Below the pieces are notes generated by a model that did not search any database, had not been told where the DNA came from, and saw only the letters and a program-made list of their open reading frames with translations. Shown here piece by piece: positions 16,202-25,421 of a stretch of DNA of 64,000 nt. A program made the translations under genes and the position numbers. Location of the stretch: assembly GCF_001465545.3 (NCBI RefSeq), contig NZ_CP013480.3, forward strand, positions 3,038,001 through 3,102,000, given 5' to 3'. Positions within the stretch are counted from its first letter, which is position 1. Each line of letters starts with the position of its first letter. Source of the stretch: Pandoraea norimbergensis (GTDB taxonomy: Bacteria > Pseudomonadota > Gammaproteobacteria > Burkholderiales > Burkholderiaceae).

Positions 16202-16587
16202 ATCACGGCTCCGGCGGGCAAGTTGGCCATCAAGATTGAATGCAGTGCGAGGAAATCCCGCGGAAATCAGGCAAAATCGAGGGCTGTCGAATTCTGCGCC
16301 CTGTTTTGCAGCCCGGCACATCCAGGACCGCGCATGAATCCGATTGCGGTCACGGCGGCTGTCTCCCCCGAAAACCACGGGCGGGGGCGGGTATGAACGG
16401 ATTATTCACTATGGCATGGGTACTGTCGAGATCGGCGCAGGCCGCCGCGCTTCGGCCGATCCCTTGGCGCCCGTCGACCTGGCACGGACGGTAGGTGCCG
16501 TGTCAGAAAATTTCTGACGCGCGACCCTCAACTATCGGTCAACGTTGCCGATAACCAGATAAGCGGGACTTTTCGGTCGGTTTTCTT
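16202..16587. other. Divergent intergenic region mscS / MHYT-GGDEF-EAL
   Basis: These 386 bp separate two divergent units and should hold both promoters. A short inverted repeat, GTCAGAAA/TTTCTGAC with no gap, lies at 16502-16517 (GTCAGAAAATTTCTGAC), about 70 bp before the MHYT gene; it could be an operator. No other feature is supported. Confidence 0.4.
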
Positions 16588-18699
16588 ATGTCGAGTTCGT
16601 ACAGTGGTTGGCTCGTTGCGTTATCGCTCGCGGTTGCCGTACTGGCGTCGTTCACAGCGCTCGATCTCTCGGGGCGCATCTATCTCCTGACCCATCGTGG
16701 CATGCGCCACGCGTGGCTGGCCGTCGGTGCGACCGCCATGGGCATCGGCATCTGGTCGATGCATTTCATCGGCATGCTGGCGCTCTCGCTGTCGCCCTCT
16801 TGGTCGCCGCTGACGTCGCACGCGTCGATTCCGCTGGGGTACGACCCCTTCATCACGGCCGGGTCGCTCGGCATCGCCATTCTCATCTCGTGGGCCGCGC
16901 TCTGGCTGGTCGCCAGCGAGCGTTTTACCGCCTGGCGACTGGCCGGTGCGGGCACCACACTCGGTGTCGGCATCGCCGCCATGCACTACGCCGGCATGGC
17001 CGCGATGCGCATGGAGCCGGGCATCGACTACGATCCGGTGCTCTTCTGCGCTTCGATCCTCATCGCCATTGCCGCCGCGACGGCCGCCCTGTGGATCGCC
17101 CAGACACTGCGCGACGGCAGCCTGCGCTACGTGATGGCCAAGCGCGTTGGCGCGGCGGTGGTCATGGGGCTGGCGATCACCGCCATGCACTACACCGGCA
17201 TGGCCGCGGCCAGCTTCGCCCCGGGTGCGGTGTGCGGCGCGGCCTCGTCGGTCAGCTCGCCATGGCTCGTCACGACGGTGAGCCTGTTCACCTTCCTGAT
17301 TCTGGCCACCACCCTGCTCGTCTCCCGCCTTGACGCACGCACCAGCTTCCTGGCCAATTCGGTGCTGCAACTGAACACGCAGATCGCCCGCATGGCGACA
17401 TACGACGCGCTGACCGACCTGCCCAACCGCCGCGCGCTGCACGACGCGGCCGCACGCATGCTGATCAACTCGCGCCGCGATCAACGCCGCTTCGCCGTGT
17501 TGTTCATGGATCTGGATGGCTTCAAGACCATCAACGATTCACTCGGCCATAACGTGGGCGACGACGTGCTACGGGCGTTTGCCAAGCGCCTGCGCAAGAA
17601 CGTGAATGGCGACGACGTGGTGGCCCGGCTCGGCGGCGACGAATTCGTGGTGCTGCTGGGCTCGTTGTCTTCCTCGGACGTTGCCGGGCGTGTAGCCCAG
17701 CGGTTGCTCGACGACATGCGCGACGGTCTGCGCGTAGGCAACCAGTCGCTGCACGTCATGCCGAGTATCGGCGTCGCGGTCTACCCCGACGACGGCGAAA
17801 GCATCGACGTCCTGCTCAAGCATGCCGATACGGCCATGTACGAAGCCAAGCGCGCCGGGCGCGGCATCTTCCGTTATTTCGAGCCGCGCATGAACGCTGC
17901 CGCCCAGCGCACCTGGGAGATCCAGCAGGCCCTGCATGACGCGGAAAACGAACAGTATTTCTCGCTGCACTTCCAGCCGAAGTATCGCGGCGACACCGAA
18001 GCACTGGCCGGGGCTGAAGCGCTGCTGCGCCTGACGCACCCGCAGTTCGGTGAATTGCAGCCGGTGGATTTCATCCCGGTGGCCGAGCGTACCGGGCAGA
18101 TCGTGCAGATCGGTTACTGGGTGGTGCGCGCGACCTGTGAACACATTCGGGGCTGGGACGCCGCCGGCCTGCCGCGCGTGAAGGTTGCCATCAACCTGTC
18201 GCCGCGCCAGTTGGCGCAGTCGCAGCTCGTCGAGAATATTGTGGCGATCGTGGAAGGCGCCGGCATCGAGTGCGACCGGCTGATGTTCGAGATTACCGAG
18301 ACGGTGGCGATGTTTGATGCGCAGCACACCATCGACGTGATCCGGTCGTTTCAGGATCGCGGCTTCGAAGTCGCCATCGATGACTTCGGTACCGGCTATT
18401 CGAGTCTGGCCTATCTGCAACGCTTCCGGGTGAAGCAGTTGAAGATGGACCGCTTCTTCACCAACGGACTGGATACGCACGGGCGCGAAGGCAGTGCCGT
18501 CGTGTCGGCCATCATCGCACTGGCCCACTCGCTGGATATGGATGTGGTGGCCGAAGGCGTGGAGACCGACTCGCAGCGTGCCGCGCTCAAGACCCTGGCA
18601 TGCGACGAGATGCAGGGCTTCCTGCTGGGCAAACCGCTGACCAGTGACGCGTTCGCCCGCTTGCTCGCCTCACCGCCCAGCGCCCCGGCAATGGCCTGA
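16588..18699 (+). CDS. MHYT-GGDEF-EAL c-di-GMP turnover protein
   Basis: The 703-residue protein starts with an MHYT sensor of about seven helices (residues 8-245). It carries the repeated metal-ligand motifs MHFIGM (near 58), MHYAGM and MHYTGM, which in this family may bind copper and sense a gas or redox signal. A GGDEF domain follows with an intact GGDEF near residue 349, but no RxxD inhibitory site (NGDD instead). An EAL domain then has AEALLRL near 475, ITETVAM and DDFGTGYSSLAYL. All key EAL residues look present, so phosphodiesterase activity is plausible, with the GGDEF perhaps regulatory. Confidence 0.9.
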   Translation: MSSSYSGWLVALSLAVAVLASFTALDLSGRIYLLTHRGMRHAWLAVGATAMGIGIWSMHFIGMLALSLSPSWSPLTSHASIPLGYDPFITAGSLGIAILISWAALWLVASERFTAWRLAGAGTTLGVGIAAMHYAGMAAMRMEPGIDYDPVLFCASILIAIAAATAALWIAQTLRDGSLRYVMAKRVGAAVVMGLAITAMHYTGMAAASFAPGAVCGAASSVSSPWLVTTVSLFTFLILATTLLVSRLDARTSFLANSVLQLNTQIARMATYDALTDLPNRRALHDAAARMLINSRRDQRRFAVLFMDLDGFKTINDSLGHNVGDDVLRAFAKRLRKNVNGDDVVARLGGDEFVVLLGSLSSSDVAGRVAQRLLDDMRDGLRVGNQSLHVMPSIGVAVYPDDGESIDVLLKHADTAMYEAKRAGRGIFRYFEPRMNAAAQRTWEIQQALHDAENEQYFSLHFQPKYRGDTEALAGAEALLRLTHPQFGELQPVDFIPVAERTGQIVQIGYWVVRATCEHIRGWDAAGLPRVKVAINLSPRQLAQSQLVENIVAIVEGAGIECDRLMFEITETVAMFDAQHTIDVIRSFQDRGFEVAIDDFGTGYSSLAYLQRFRVKQLKMDRFFTNGLDTHGREGSAVVSAIIALAHSLDMDVVAEGVETDSQRAALKTLACDEMQGFLLGKPLTSDAFARLLASPPSAPAMA

Positions 18700-18731
18700 A
18701 AGCGCGACGGGAGGCCCGGCTGAACGGCGGA

Positions 18732-19289
18732 TTACGGCTGGGCGGTATCCATCTCGTCGGCCGCTTCACGATTCGCGACCTCCGGTAACGGCTGGCCGGT
18801 GGCAAATGCCGCCGCACGCGCAAGCCTCGCCCGCATCCCTTCATTCGCCACCGGCCCGGCGGCCGGGATATGGCGCTTCGGATCCAGCCGCACGCCAGTC
18901 TTGGCGTCTACCACCACCGGCTCAACCACCTCGCCGGTCTCCTGATCGACCAGTTGCGCAGCAATGCCTTCCGGTGCGAAATGCCGATTGCCCCATGCGA
19001 GCAACGCCCACAGGACCGGGCGGAAATCACGGCCCGCATCCGTCAGCACATATTCGAAGCGTGGCGGCCGATCGCAATACTGACGGCGCTCCAGCAGCCC
19101 TTCTTCAACCAATGCATTCAGTCGGCGCGTCAGCATATTCGGCGCGATATCGAGCCGGCGCTGGAAGTCGTCGAAGCGCGTCGTCCCGTAACCGGCTTCA
19201 CGCAGAATCAGAATGCTCCACCATTCGCCGACGCGCTCCAGGCTGCGGGCGATGGGACATTGCATGTCGCGGAAAGTCTTTCGTTGCAT
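18732..19289 (-). CDS. HxlR-family transcriptional regulator
   Basis: The 185-residue protein has the HxlR winged helix at about residues 5-100: FRDMQCPIARSLERVGEWWSILILREAGYGTTRFDDFQRRLDIAPNMLTRRLNALVEEGLLERRQY. The Cys near residue 9 is the redox-sensitive position in several family members. The C-terminal extension (about residues 105-185) is longer than in minimal HxlR proteins. The ATG at 19289 has AGGA at suitable spacing. It lies downstream of an EmrAB-type efflux pair on the same strand. A 23-bp element 66-88 bp upstream recurs in the efflux promoter region, pointing to control of itself and the pump. Confidence 0.88.
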   Translation of the reverse strand: MQRKTFRDMQCPIARSLERVGEWWSILILREAGYGTTRFDDFQRRLDIAPNMLTRRLNALVEEGLLERRQYCDRPPRFEYVLTDAGRDFRPVLWALLAWGNRHFAPEGIAAQLVDQETGEVVEPVVVDAKTGVRLDPKRHIPAAGPVANEGMRARLARAAAFATGQPLPEVANREAADEMDTAQP

Positions 19290-19354
19290 AAGGGGGTCCT
19301 CGCGAGTTCTTGACATCGGGCGCGTCCGGCATGACTGACACTGGCCGACGCTGC

Positions 19355-19377
19355 CTATTACCATGCAAGTGAGCATA
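19355..19377 (-). promoter_or_regulatory. Putative HxlR operator, copy 1 (hxlR promoter)
   Basis: On the minus strand this reads TATGCTCACTTGCATGG followed by TAATAG. It matches 18 of 23 positions of the element at 22500-22522 in the efflux promoter, in the same orientation. The core ACTTGCA resembles half-sites reported for HxlR-family proteins. Confidence 0.55.
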
Positions 19378-19532
19378 AGCGCGTCGACGCCGGCGGGCAA
19401 GCCGGCCGGCGTCTCCATGCTTCACTGCGACGAGAATCAACGTCGGCCAGAAGATTCCCGCCAACAACAAATCAATCACTTATCGAACATTTTCGATGTC
19501 AATTGTTTAAAGTGAATTCCAATGCACTGTAC

Positions 19533-21269
19533 TCAATGGGCATCCGCGCTAGGCGCTTTCGGAGGCGCCACCTTGCGCATCAGCGGCACCATCAACGTCA
19601 CGGCGAAGAACATCAGACTCATGCCGCCGTAGATATCGCCGAACGTGATCGTTTGGGCTTCTCTCAAGGTCAGCAGCCAAAGTTGGCGAAGCGCCGCCGT
19701 CTGCGCATCCACCGCGTCGAGCCCGGAGGCACTCATGCGCGCGCCCACGCCCGCGAGCCACGCACCGACCGCCGGACTCCCCTCACCCAGTTGCTCGGCG
19801 AGCCGGAAGAAGTGCAGGTTCGTGCGGTCGTTGAGCACCGTAGTGCACACCGCAATGCCGATGGCCCCGCCGAGATTTCGCATCAGATTGAACAACCCCG
19901 ACGCGAGCCGCAGCCGCGCTGGCGGCAGGCTACCCAACGTCAACGTGACAATCGGCGCCACGGCGAACTGCTGCCCCGCCCCGCGCAACGCTTGCGGCAG
20001 CATCAGTTGCGCTGCGCCCCAGTCATGCGTGATCGGTGCGAACTGCCACATCGATAACGCGAACGCACCAATCCCGCCCATCATCAGAATGCGCAGATCC
20101 ACCCGGTTGGCGAGCATCGCGTACAGCGGAATCGACATCAGCTGGAAGACACCGGTGGAGAACACCGCCATGCCAATCTCAAATGCCGAGAACCCGCGCA
20201 CGCGCCCAAGGAACACCGGCGTCAGGTAAATCGTCGCGAAAATGCCGATGCCAGTTGCAAACGAGAAGAAGCAGCCAAGTGCGAAGTTGCGCTCCTTGAG
20301 CGCCCGCAAATCCACCAGCGGCTGCGCGTACGTAAGACTTCTCCAGAGGAACGCTACCCCGCACAGCCCCGCCAGCCACGCCGTTGTACGAATGGTGGCG
20401 TCGCCAAACCAGTCCCAGCGTGGCCCTTCTTCCAGCGTGTACTCAAGGCAGCCGAGAAACACCGCCATCAACACCATGCCCAGATAATCGGCACCCCGCA
20501 GCAGCGACCAGTTGGGGCGATCGATGCGCACCAGCAGCGGCACGGTAATCGTCACGAAAATGCCCGGCACCAGATTGACGAAGAACAGCCAGTGCCACGA
20601 GTAGTTGTCGGTAATCCACCCGCCGATGGTCGGCCCGAGGGTCGGGGCCAGCGACGACAACCCGCCGACCACTGCCGCCGCCAGCACGCGCTGCGGTCCG
20701 CTGAAGAACGCAAACGCCGTCGTGAACACCAGCGGAATCATCGAGCCGCCGAGAAACCCTTGCAGCGCGCGGAACGCGATCATGCTCTGGATATTCCACG
20801 CGGCACCGCAAAGCAGGCTCGCGATGGTGAAACCGGCCGCCGAGGCGGCAAAGATCCACCGCGTCGACATCACGCGCGACAGCCAGCCCGAGAGCGGAAT
20901 CACGATGATTTCCGCGATCAGGTAGCTGGTCTGCACCCACGCGGTTTCATCGGCACCTGCCGACAGACCACCGCCGATGTCCTTGAGCGACGCCGACACG
21001 ATCTGGATGTCGAGCAGCGCGATGAACATGCCCACCACCATCGTCATGAAGGCGATGACCTTGGCTTGCGTCGACATCGAATCGACGGAAAACCCACCCC
21101 CTGTGCCCGGTGGCGCGCTGCCAGCGACCACATGAGGCGCGGGCCGGGAGTCGTTCGCGGGCTGGCCGGGCCTGGGTAAATCACCGGCATTGCCAGAATT
21201 GCTGCCCCCCGGCGGCGCCGGCTGCGGCAGCCCGGCAGGCACGGCCGCACCGGTATGCGCGGCGCTCAT
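19533..21269 (-). CDS. DHA2-family MFS multidrug exporter (EmrB-like)
   Basis: The 578-residue protein has a Pro/Gly-rich cytoplasmic leader of about 65 residues, then fourteen expected helices. DHA2 signatures include MFIALLDIQIVSASLKDIGGGLSAGADETAWVQTSYLIAEIIVIPLSGWLS and GGLSSLAPTLGPTIGGWITDNYSWHWLFFVNLVPG. It should be the inner-membrane pump of a tripartite system. Its start overlaps the end of the adaptor gene by 4 bp (ATGA), and the outer-membrane channel is the divergent NodT gene. Confidence 0.92.
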   Translation of the reverse strand: MSAAHTGAAVPAGLPQPAPPGGSNSGNAGDLPRPGQPANDSRPAPHVVAGSAPPGTGGGFSVDSMSTQAKVIAFMTMVVGMFIALLDIQIVSASLKDIGGGLSAGADETAWVQTSYLIAEIIVIPLSGWLSRVMSTRWIFAASAAGFTIASLLCGAAWNIQSMIAFRALQGFLGGSMIPLVFTTAFAFFSGPQRVLAAAVVGGLSSLAPTLGPTIGGWITDNYSWHWLFFVNLVPGIFVTITVPLLVRIDRPNWSLLRGADYLGMVLMAVFLGCLEYTLEEGPRWDWFGDATIRTTAWLAGLCGVAFLWRSLTYAQPLVDLRALKERNFALGCFFSFATGIGIFATIYLTPVFLGRVRGFSAFEIGMAVFSTGVFQLMSIPLYAMLANRVDLRILMMGGIGAFALSMWQFAPITHDWGAAQLMLPQALRGAGQQFAVAPIVTLTLGSLPPARLRLASGLFNLMRNLGGAIGIAVCTTVLNDRTNLHFFRLAEQLGEGSPAVGAWLAGVGARMSASGLDAVDAQTAALRQLWLLTLREAQTITFGDIYGGMSLMFFAVTLMVPLMRKVAPPKAPSADAH

Positions 21270-22423
21270 CGTGCCGCCACCTTGGCAGCGCCCGGCGCGA
21301 CGACAGCATCGTCACCGGCACGGGCATCGACTTCCGCCGTCACCGACAGCCCCGGGCGTAACGTGCCCAGACGGCCGTCAGCCTCGTCGAGCAACACGCG
21401 AACCGGCACGCGCTGCACGATCTTCGTGAAGTTGCCCGTCGCATTCTCGGGGGGCAACACGCTGAACTGCGCTCCCGTCGCGGGCGCCAGACTCGCCACA
21501 TGACCGTGGAACACCCGCCCCGGCAGCACGTCGGCTTCAATCTTCACGGGCATGCCCGGGCGCAACCGCGCCAGTTGCCCTTCCTTGAAGTTGGCGTCGA
21601 CCCAAAGGCCGTGGGCCGGCACGATGGCGAGCAGTTGCGTGCCCGTCGACGCATAGGCGCCCGGCCGTGCCCGTCGATTGCCGACCGTGCCGTCGACCGG
21701 CGCCCGCACAACGGTGTCTTCCAGATTGAGTTTTGCGATATCGCGCTCTGCCACTGCCTGAGCCAAGGCCGCTTGCGCCTGTTGCTTCTGGGTGGCGATC
21801 ACGTCGATCTGGCGTTCCGCTGCTACCGCCCCCGCCTCTGCGCGGTCACGGTTGGCGGCGAGTTGCTTGTAATCCGCATCCGCCTTTTGTGCGCTTTGCA
21901 CCGAGACGGCCGCCTTGGCCACGAGGTCCTGATAGCGCACCTGATCGTCGTGCGCGCGGCGCGCATCGGCCGCCACCGCCACCACACTCGCCCGCGCCTG
22001 CGCAATCACGGCGGTTTGCAGTCGCGCGGTGGCATCGAGGTTGGCGAGCAACGCCTGCTGGGCGGCCACCGCACCTTCCGCCTTCGCGAGCGCGGCGCGG
22101 TAATCGCGATCATCGAGTCGCACTAGCACGTCGCCCGCATGCACCGGCTGGTTGTCGGTCACGAGCACCTGCGCGATGTAACCCGGGACTTTCGGGCCGA
22201 GCACGGTGACGTCGCCGCCGACATAAGCGTCGTCGGTCGACTCGAAGAACCGCGCCGTCGTCCACCAATGCACCCCGTAGCCCAGTGCGGCAATGGCCGC
22301 CACGACCACCGCGCCTCGCAGCGCGAAGCGGCGACGCGCACCGCTGGACGGAGATACCGAAGGTTGCTGATTGGCCGGTGTGGCTTGCGGGGCGGCTGTG
22401 CTCGGGGAAGTCATGGAGGTCAA
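21266..22423 (-). CDS. HlyD/EmrA-type periplasmic adaptor
   Basis: The 385-residue membrane-fusion protein has an N-terminal anchor (residues 33-52), a biotinyl-lipoyl motif after FFESTDDAYVGGDVTVLGPKVPGYI, a long coiled-coil hairpin at about 110-215, and the returning half-motif LNLEDTVVRAPVDGTVGNRRARPGAY. This is the EmrA pattern. It links the EmrB-like pump, encoded just downstream with an overlapping start, to the outer-membrane factor. Its promoter region is shared with the divergent NodT gene and holds the proposed HxlR site. Confidence 0.92.
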   Translation of the reverse strand: MTSMTSPSTAAPQATPANQQPSVSPSSGARRRFALRGAVVVAAIAALGYGVHWWTTARFFESTDDAYVGGDVTVLGPKVPGYIAQVLVTDNQPVHAGDVLVRLDDRDYRAALAKAEGAVAAQQALLANLDATARLQTAVIAQARASVVAVAADARRAHDDQVRYQDLVAKAAVSVQSAQKADADYKQLAANRDRAEAGAVAAERQIDVIATQKQQAQAALAQAVAERDIAKLNLEDTVVRAPVDGTVGNRRARPGAYASTGTQLLAIVPAHGLWVDANFKEGQLARLRPGMPVKIEADVLPGRVFHGHVASLAPATGAQFSVLPPENATGNFTKIVQRVPVRVLLDEADGRLGTLRPGLSVTAEVDARAGDDAVVAPGAAKVAAR

Positions 22424-22499
22424 TCCTTCTTCATTCAGGTGGTGTTAGCGGTCTTTGAGGCGTGAGAGACGTCAACGTGACATCGGCAACGAGGGGTTG

Positions 22500-22522
22500 C
22501 TTTCACAATGAAAGTGAGTATA
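22500..22522 (-). promoter_or_regulatory. Putative HxlR operator, copy 2 (efflux divergent promoter)
   Basis: On the minus strand the core reads TATACTCACTTTCATTG. It matches 18 of 23 bases of the element upstream of the HxlR gene. It lies 77-99 bp before the adaptor start and 61-83 bp before the NodT start, so it could control both. A further CTTGCAAGTAAC at 22539-22550 and GTTGCAAC at 22525-22532 add ACTTGCAA-like half-sites. Confidence 0.55.
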
Positions 22523-22582
22523 GAGTTGCAACTATCATCTTGCAAGTAACTCGTAATTCAACGCACCCGATCCCTCGCCGCC

Positions 22583-24166
22583 ATGAACACCTTCTCGCCA
22601 ACGCGCTCGAAAATGCCCCTCCCGACTTGGTCGACTTGGTCGACGTTACCGACTTTGCTGACTTTTCGAACAGCGTTGCTGGCGATGTCCGTCAGCGCGC
22701 TGGCGGGCTGCGCGGTTGGCCCCGATTACGCCCCTCCCGCCGCCGATCTGCCCGCGCATTTCGCCAGCAGCGCCCTGCTGACCCAACGCGACGCCGATCG
22801 CAAAACGGCGGACGGCACCACCGGGGCCGCCGTTGCGCCGGCGCTCGACGCGTGGTGGACAGGCTTTCATGACCCGGTGCTGACCGGCATCGTGCAGCAG
22901 GCACTGGCACAGAATCTCGACTTGCAGGCGGCATTGGCACGCGTGGAACAGGCGCGCGCCCAAGCGCGGCAAGCCGGGGCACAGCGACTGCCGTCGCTCT
23001 CGCTCGACGGCAGCGTCACGCGCGAGCATCAGTCGCTCGACGGACCGCTCGGCACCGTGGCGCGCACGATTCCGGGCTACAACCGGAACATGACGATCTA
23101 CGACATTGGCGTGGGCGCCAGTTGGGAGGTGGATCTGTTTGGCGGCCTGCAGCGCTCGGCGCAAGCGGCCGGGGCGCTGGCACAGGCAGCCGAGGCCCAG
23201 CGTGACGGCGTGCGGGTGAGCATCGTTGCCGAAGCTGCCGACGCCTACTTTCGCGTGCGTGCGGCGCAGCGCCGCTTGGCCATTGCGCAAGACCAGATCG
23301 AGACGGATGCCCGGCTCGTGGAGATCGTGCGTTTGCGTCTGAAAGACGGGTTGGCGACCGCACGTGAAATGGCGCAATCGGAAGCCTTGCTGGCGCAGGC
23401 ACGCACGACGTTGCCGCCGCTGCGCATCGAGCGCGAGACGCAACTCAACCGGCTGGATGTCTTAATGGGGGCCGCGCCCGGTACGTACGCGCGACGGATG
23501 AGTGCCGCCACGCAGGACGACGATCTGCATGCCCGGCCGATTGTCATCCCGGCGATTGGCGATGCGAGTGCGCCGGCCGACCTGCTGCGCCGCCGACCCG
23601 ATGTCATCGCCGCCGAGCGGCAACTGGCGGCGTCCAATGAACGCGTCGGCGCATCGCTCGCGGAGTACTACCCGAAGCTTTCGCTATCTGGCGTGCTCGG
23701 GTTCGATACGCTCGCTGGCGGACGCGTCCCCAGCGTAGCGACGTTCCAGCCGCTGGCCGCGCTCGGGCTGCGCTGGCGGTTGTTCGACTTCGGCCGTATC
23801 GATGCCGAGGTAGCGCAGGCGCGTGGGGCGAACGCGCAGGCGCTCGCGCAATATCGGTTGTCGATGTTGCATGCCACGGAAGATGTAGAAAACGCCGTCG
23901 TCACACTGGTCGAACTGGAACAGCAACGCAAAGATCTGGCGAGTGCCGTCGAGGCGCAGACGCGGGCACGCGATAGTGCGCAAGATGCGTATACCGGCGG
24001 GACGGTGAGTCTCTATGAAGTGCTGGACGCCGACCGCCAGTTGCTGACGGTGCGCGATGCCGACGCCCGCGTGCAAGCGGACAACGCGCGTGCGGCCGTG
24101 GCAACCTTCCGCGCGTTGGGCGGTGGATGGGAAGCGCCCGCACCGACGGTGGCGCTAGCGAAGTGA
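22583..24166 (+). CDS. NodT-family outer-membrane efflux lipoprotein
   Basis: The 527-residue protein has a lipoprotein signal ending in LAGC (Cys near residue 43), then CAVGPDYAPPAADLP, the standard NodT/OprM N-terminus. Two OEP repeats follow (TGIVQQALAQNLDLQAALARVEQARAQARQAG, and later RRRPDVIAAERQLAASNERVGASLAEYYPKLSLSG). It should form the trimeric outer-membrane channel for the divergent EmrAB-like pump. The Thr/Trp-rich leader before the signal core is unusually long; a shorter start is possible. Confidence 0.92.
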   Translation: MNTFSPTRSKMPLPTWSTWSTLPTLLTFRTALLAMSVSALAGCAVGPDYAPPAADLPAHFASSALLTQRDADRKTADGTTGAAVAPALDAWWTGFHDPVLTGIVQQALAQNLDLQAALARVEQARAQARQAGAQRLPSLSLDGSVTREHQSLDGPLGTVARTIPGYNRNMTIYDIGVGASWEVDLFGGLQRSAQAAGALAQAAEAQRDGVRVSIVAEAADAYFRVRAAQRRLAIAQDQIETDARLVEIVRLRLKDGLATAREMAQSEALLAQARTTLPPLRIERETQLNRLDVLMGAAPGTYARRMSAATQDDDLHARPIVIPAIGDASAPADLLRRRPDVIAAERQLAASNERVGASLAEYYPKLSLSGVLGFDTLAGGRVPSVATFQPLAALGLRWRLFDFGRIDAEVAQARGANAQALAQYRLSMLHATEDVENAVVTLVELEQQRKDLASAVEAQTRARDSAQDAYTGGTVSLYEVLDADRQLLTVRDADARVQADNARAAVATFRALGGGWEAPAPTVALAK

Positions 24167-24246
24167 GGAGTGAGATGTGGAATGGCGCGGCGGGCGTGAT
24201 GCGCCTGCCGAGCACATTCCTCATGTGCTAACGGCCATACCCATGG

Positions 24247-25290
24247 TTAGGCCGCCCTGCGCCCACGTCGAAGCACCGACGTGGCAGGTGCGGCCACATG
24301 ACTCGCACGACGTTTTCTCGCGACGGAAACACCCGGAGACGAGAGATTCGCACTCGTTGCGGGCACGGCGGCCAGCGTCGTCTGATACATCGCGACCAGC
24401 GCCTCCTGCGCACTGACCTGCTCACGCAACCGGGCGATCAACGAATCCTGTACCGCCTTGGACGACCGCAACTCGTGTTGCGCGTCGGTGAGTGTCGCAA
24501 GCTCGCTTTCGGTGTCCTGCAACTGCCGCTGATTCTGTTTGCGTTCTTGCTGAAGCGCCTTGATCGACTCTCGCGCCGTATCCAGTTCCAGCAGAAGACG
24601 ACGCTCGTTAGCTTCGGCCCGTTCGTTGAGACGCTGACGCTCGACATCCCACTCCGCACGCTGCTCGGCGTGCGCGTCGAGCGTAGCCTGCGCGGCGACT
24701 CGCGCGTCCGCTACCGCCTGACGAGACGTGACGGCATCAGCTTGCGCATCGATCAACAACGCCTCGGCACGACGTGCCTGTGCCTGCGCTTCGTCGCGCG
24801 CTTGCCGCGCATCGGCCGCCGCCACCTCGGCAGAGGCGACACGTTCATGCAGCACGGCGCGCGCTTGCTCCAACGCCTCCCGGTCGGCGGCAAGCGCCGC
24901 TTCACGAGCATCCAGCACCGCGCGGCGCGACGCCGCCTCTTCCGCTAACGCGTCACGCCCTTCCGTCAGCGCCAGCGCCCACAGATCCATGGCTGCGCGC
25001 GCCACCACCTCCGGCATTGCAACGCCGTCGGGCAATCCGGCCATACCTGACGCACCGGGCGCCCCCTTCAACCGCGCGCCGAGCCCGGCAAACCAAGCGT
25101 CGAGATACGGACTGACCGTATTCGGCGAGCCCCGCCCCAATTGCTGCCGAATGCGCTCGATGGTGGGCCGCTGGCCAGCCATCAGCAAAGTATCGGCGGC
25201 GGACCAGACGTCGAGCTCCGAGATGCCGCGCCCGGCCGAGCGCGGCGCCGGTGCGGGTATGGCGGCGTCTTGCGTTCGCGATGCATTCAT
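24247..25290 (-). CDS. KfrA-like DNA-binding coiled-coil protein
   Basis: The 347-residue protein has an N-terminal KfrA-type DNA-binding domain (about residues 20-130: GISELDVWSAADTLLMAGQRPTIERIRQQLGRGSPNTVSPYLDAW). A long Ala/Glu/Arg-rich coiled coil follows at about 130-310, then a basic tail (VARKRRASHVAAP, SVLRRGRRAA). Plasmid KfrA is an autorepressor and filament-forming segregation protein; this copy is chromosomal. The ATG at 25290 has AAGGAG 6 bp upstream. It diverges from a tyrosine recombinase, and the gap between them holds two inverted repeats. Confidence 0.8.
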   Translation of the reverse strand: MNASRTQDAAIPAPAPRSAGRGISELDVWSAADTLLMAGQRPTIERIRQQLGRGSPNTVSPYLDAWFAGLGARLKGAPGASGMAGLPDGVAMPEVVARAAMDLWALALTEGRDALAEEAASRRAVLDAREAALAADREALEQARAVLHERVASAEVAAADARQARDEAQAQARRAEALLIDAQADAVTSRQAVADARVAAQATLDAHAEQRAEWDVERQRLNERAEANERRLLLELDTARESIKALQQERKQNQRQLQDTESELATLTDAQHELRSSKAVQDSLIARLREQVSAQEALVAMYQTTLAAVPATSANLSSPGVSVARKRRASHVAAPATSVLRRGRRAA

Positions 25291-25346
25291 AAGGAGCTCC
25301 TTCATTGGTTTGGGCCGGTAATTCAACGGCATTGCCAAATAACCCA

Positions 25347-25365
25347 CGATAAGGGAACATTATCG
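25347..25365. promoter_or_regulatory. Inverted repeat in KfrA/recombinase intergenic region
   Basis: CGATAA (25347-25352), 7 bp, then TTATCG (25360-25365). It lies 57-75 bp upstream of the KfrA-like start in AT-rich DNA and is a candidate autoregulatory site. Confidence 0.45.
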
Positions 25366-25403
25366 CTAGTTATTTCTTAGATACGTTATATTTACTACAT
25401 ATT

Positions 25404-25421
25404 ACATATGAAATCATATGT
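25404..25421. promoter_or_regulatory. Palindrome overlapping the recombinase start
   Basis: ACATATG (25404-25410), AAAT, CATATGT (25415-25421). The ATG of the recombinase lies inside the right arm. A protein bound here would block initiation or translation of the recombinase. Confidence 0.5.

Noticed and set aside
14768..16396. 542-residue plus-strand frame opposite mscS
   Set aside because: Gln/His/Arg-rich shadow of a well-supported gene, without ribosome site or domains.
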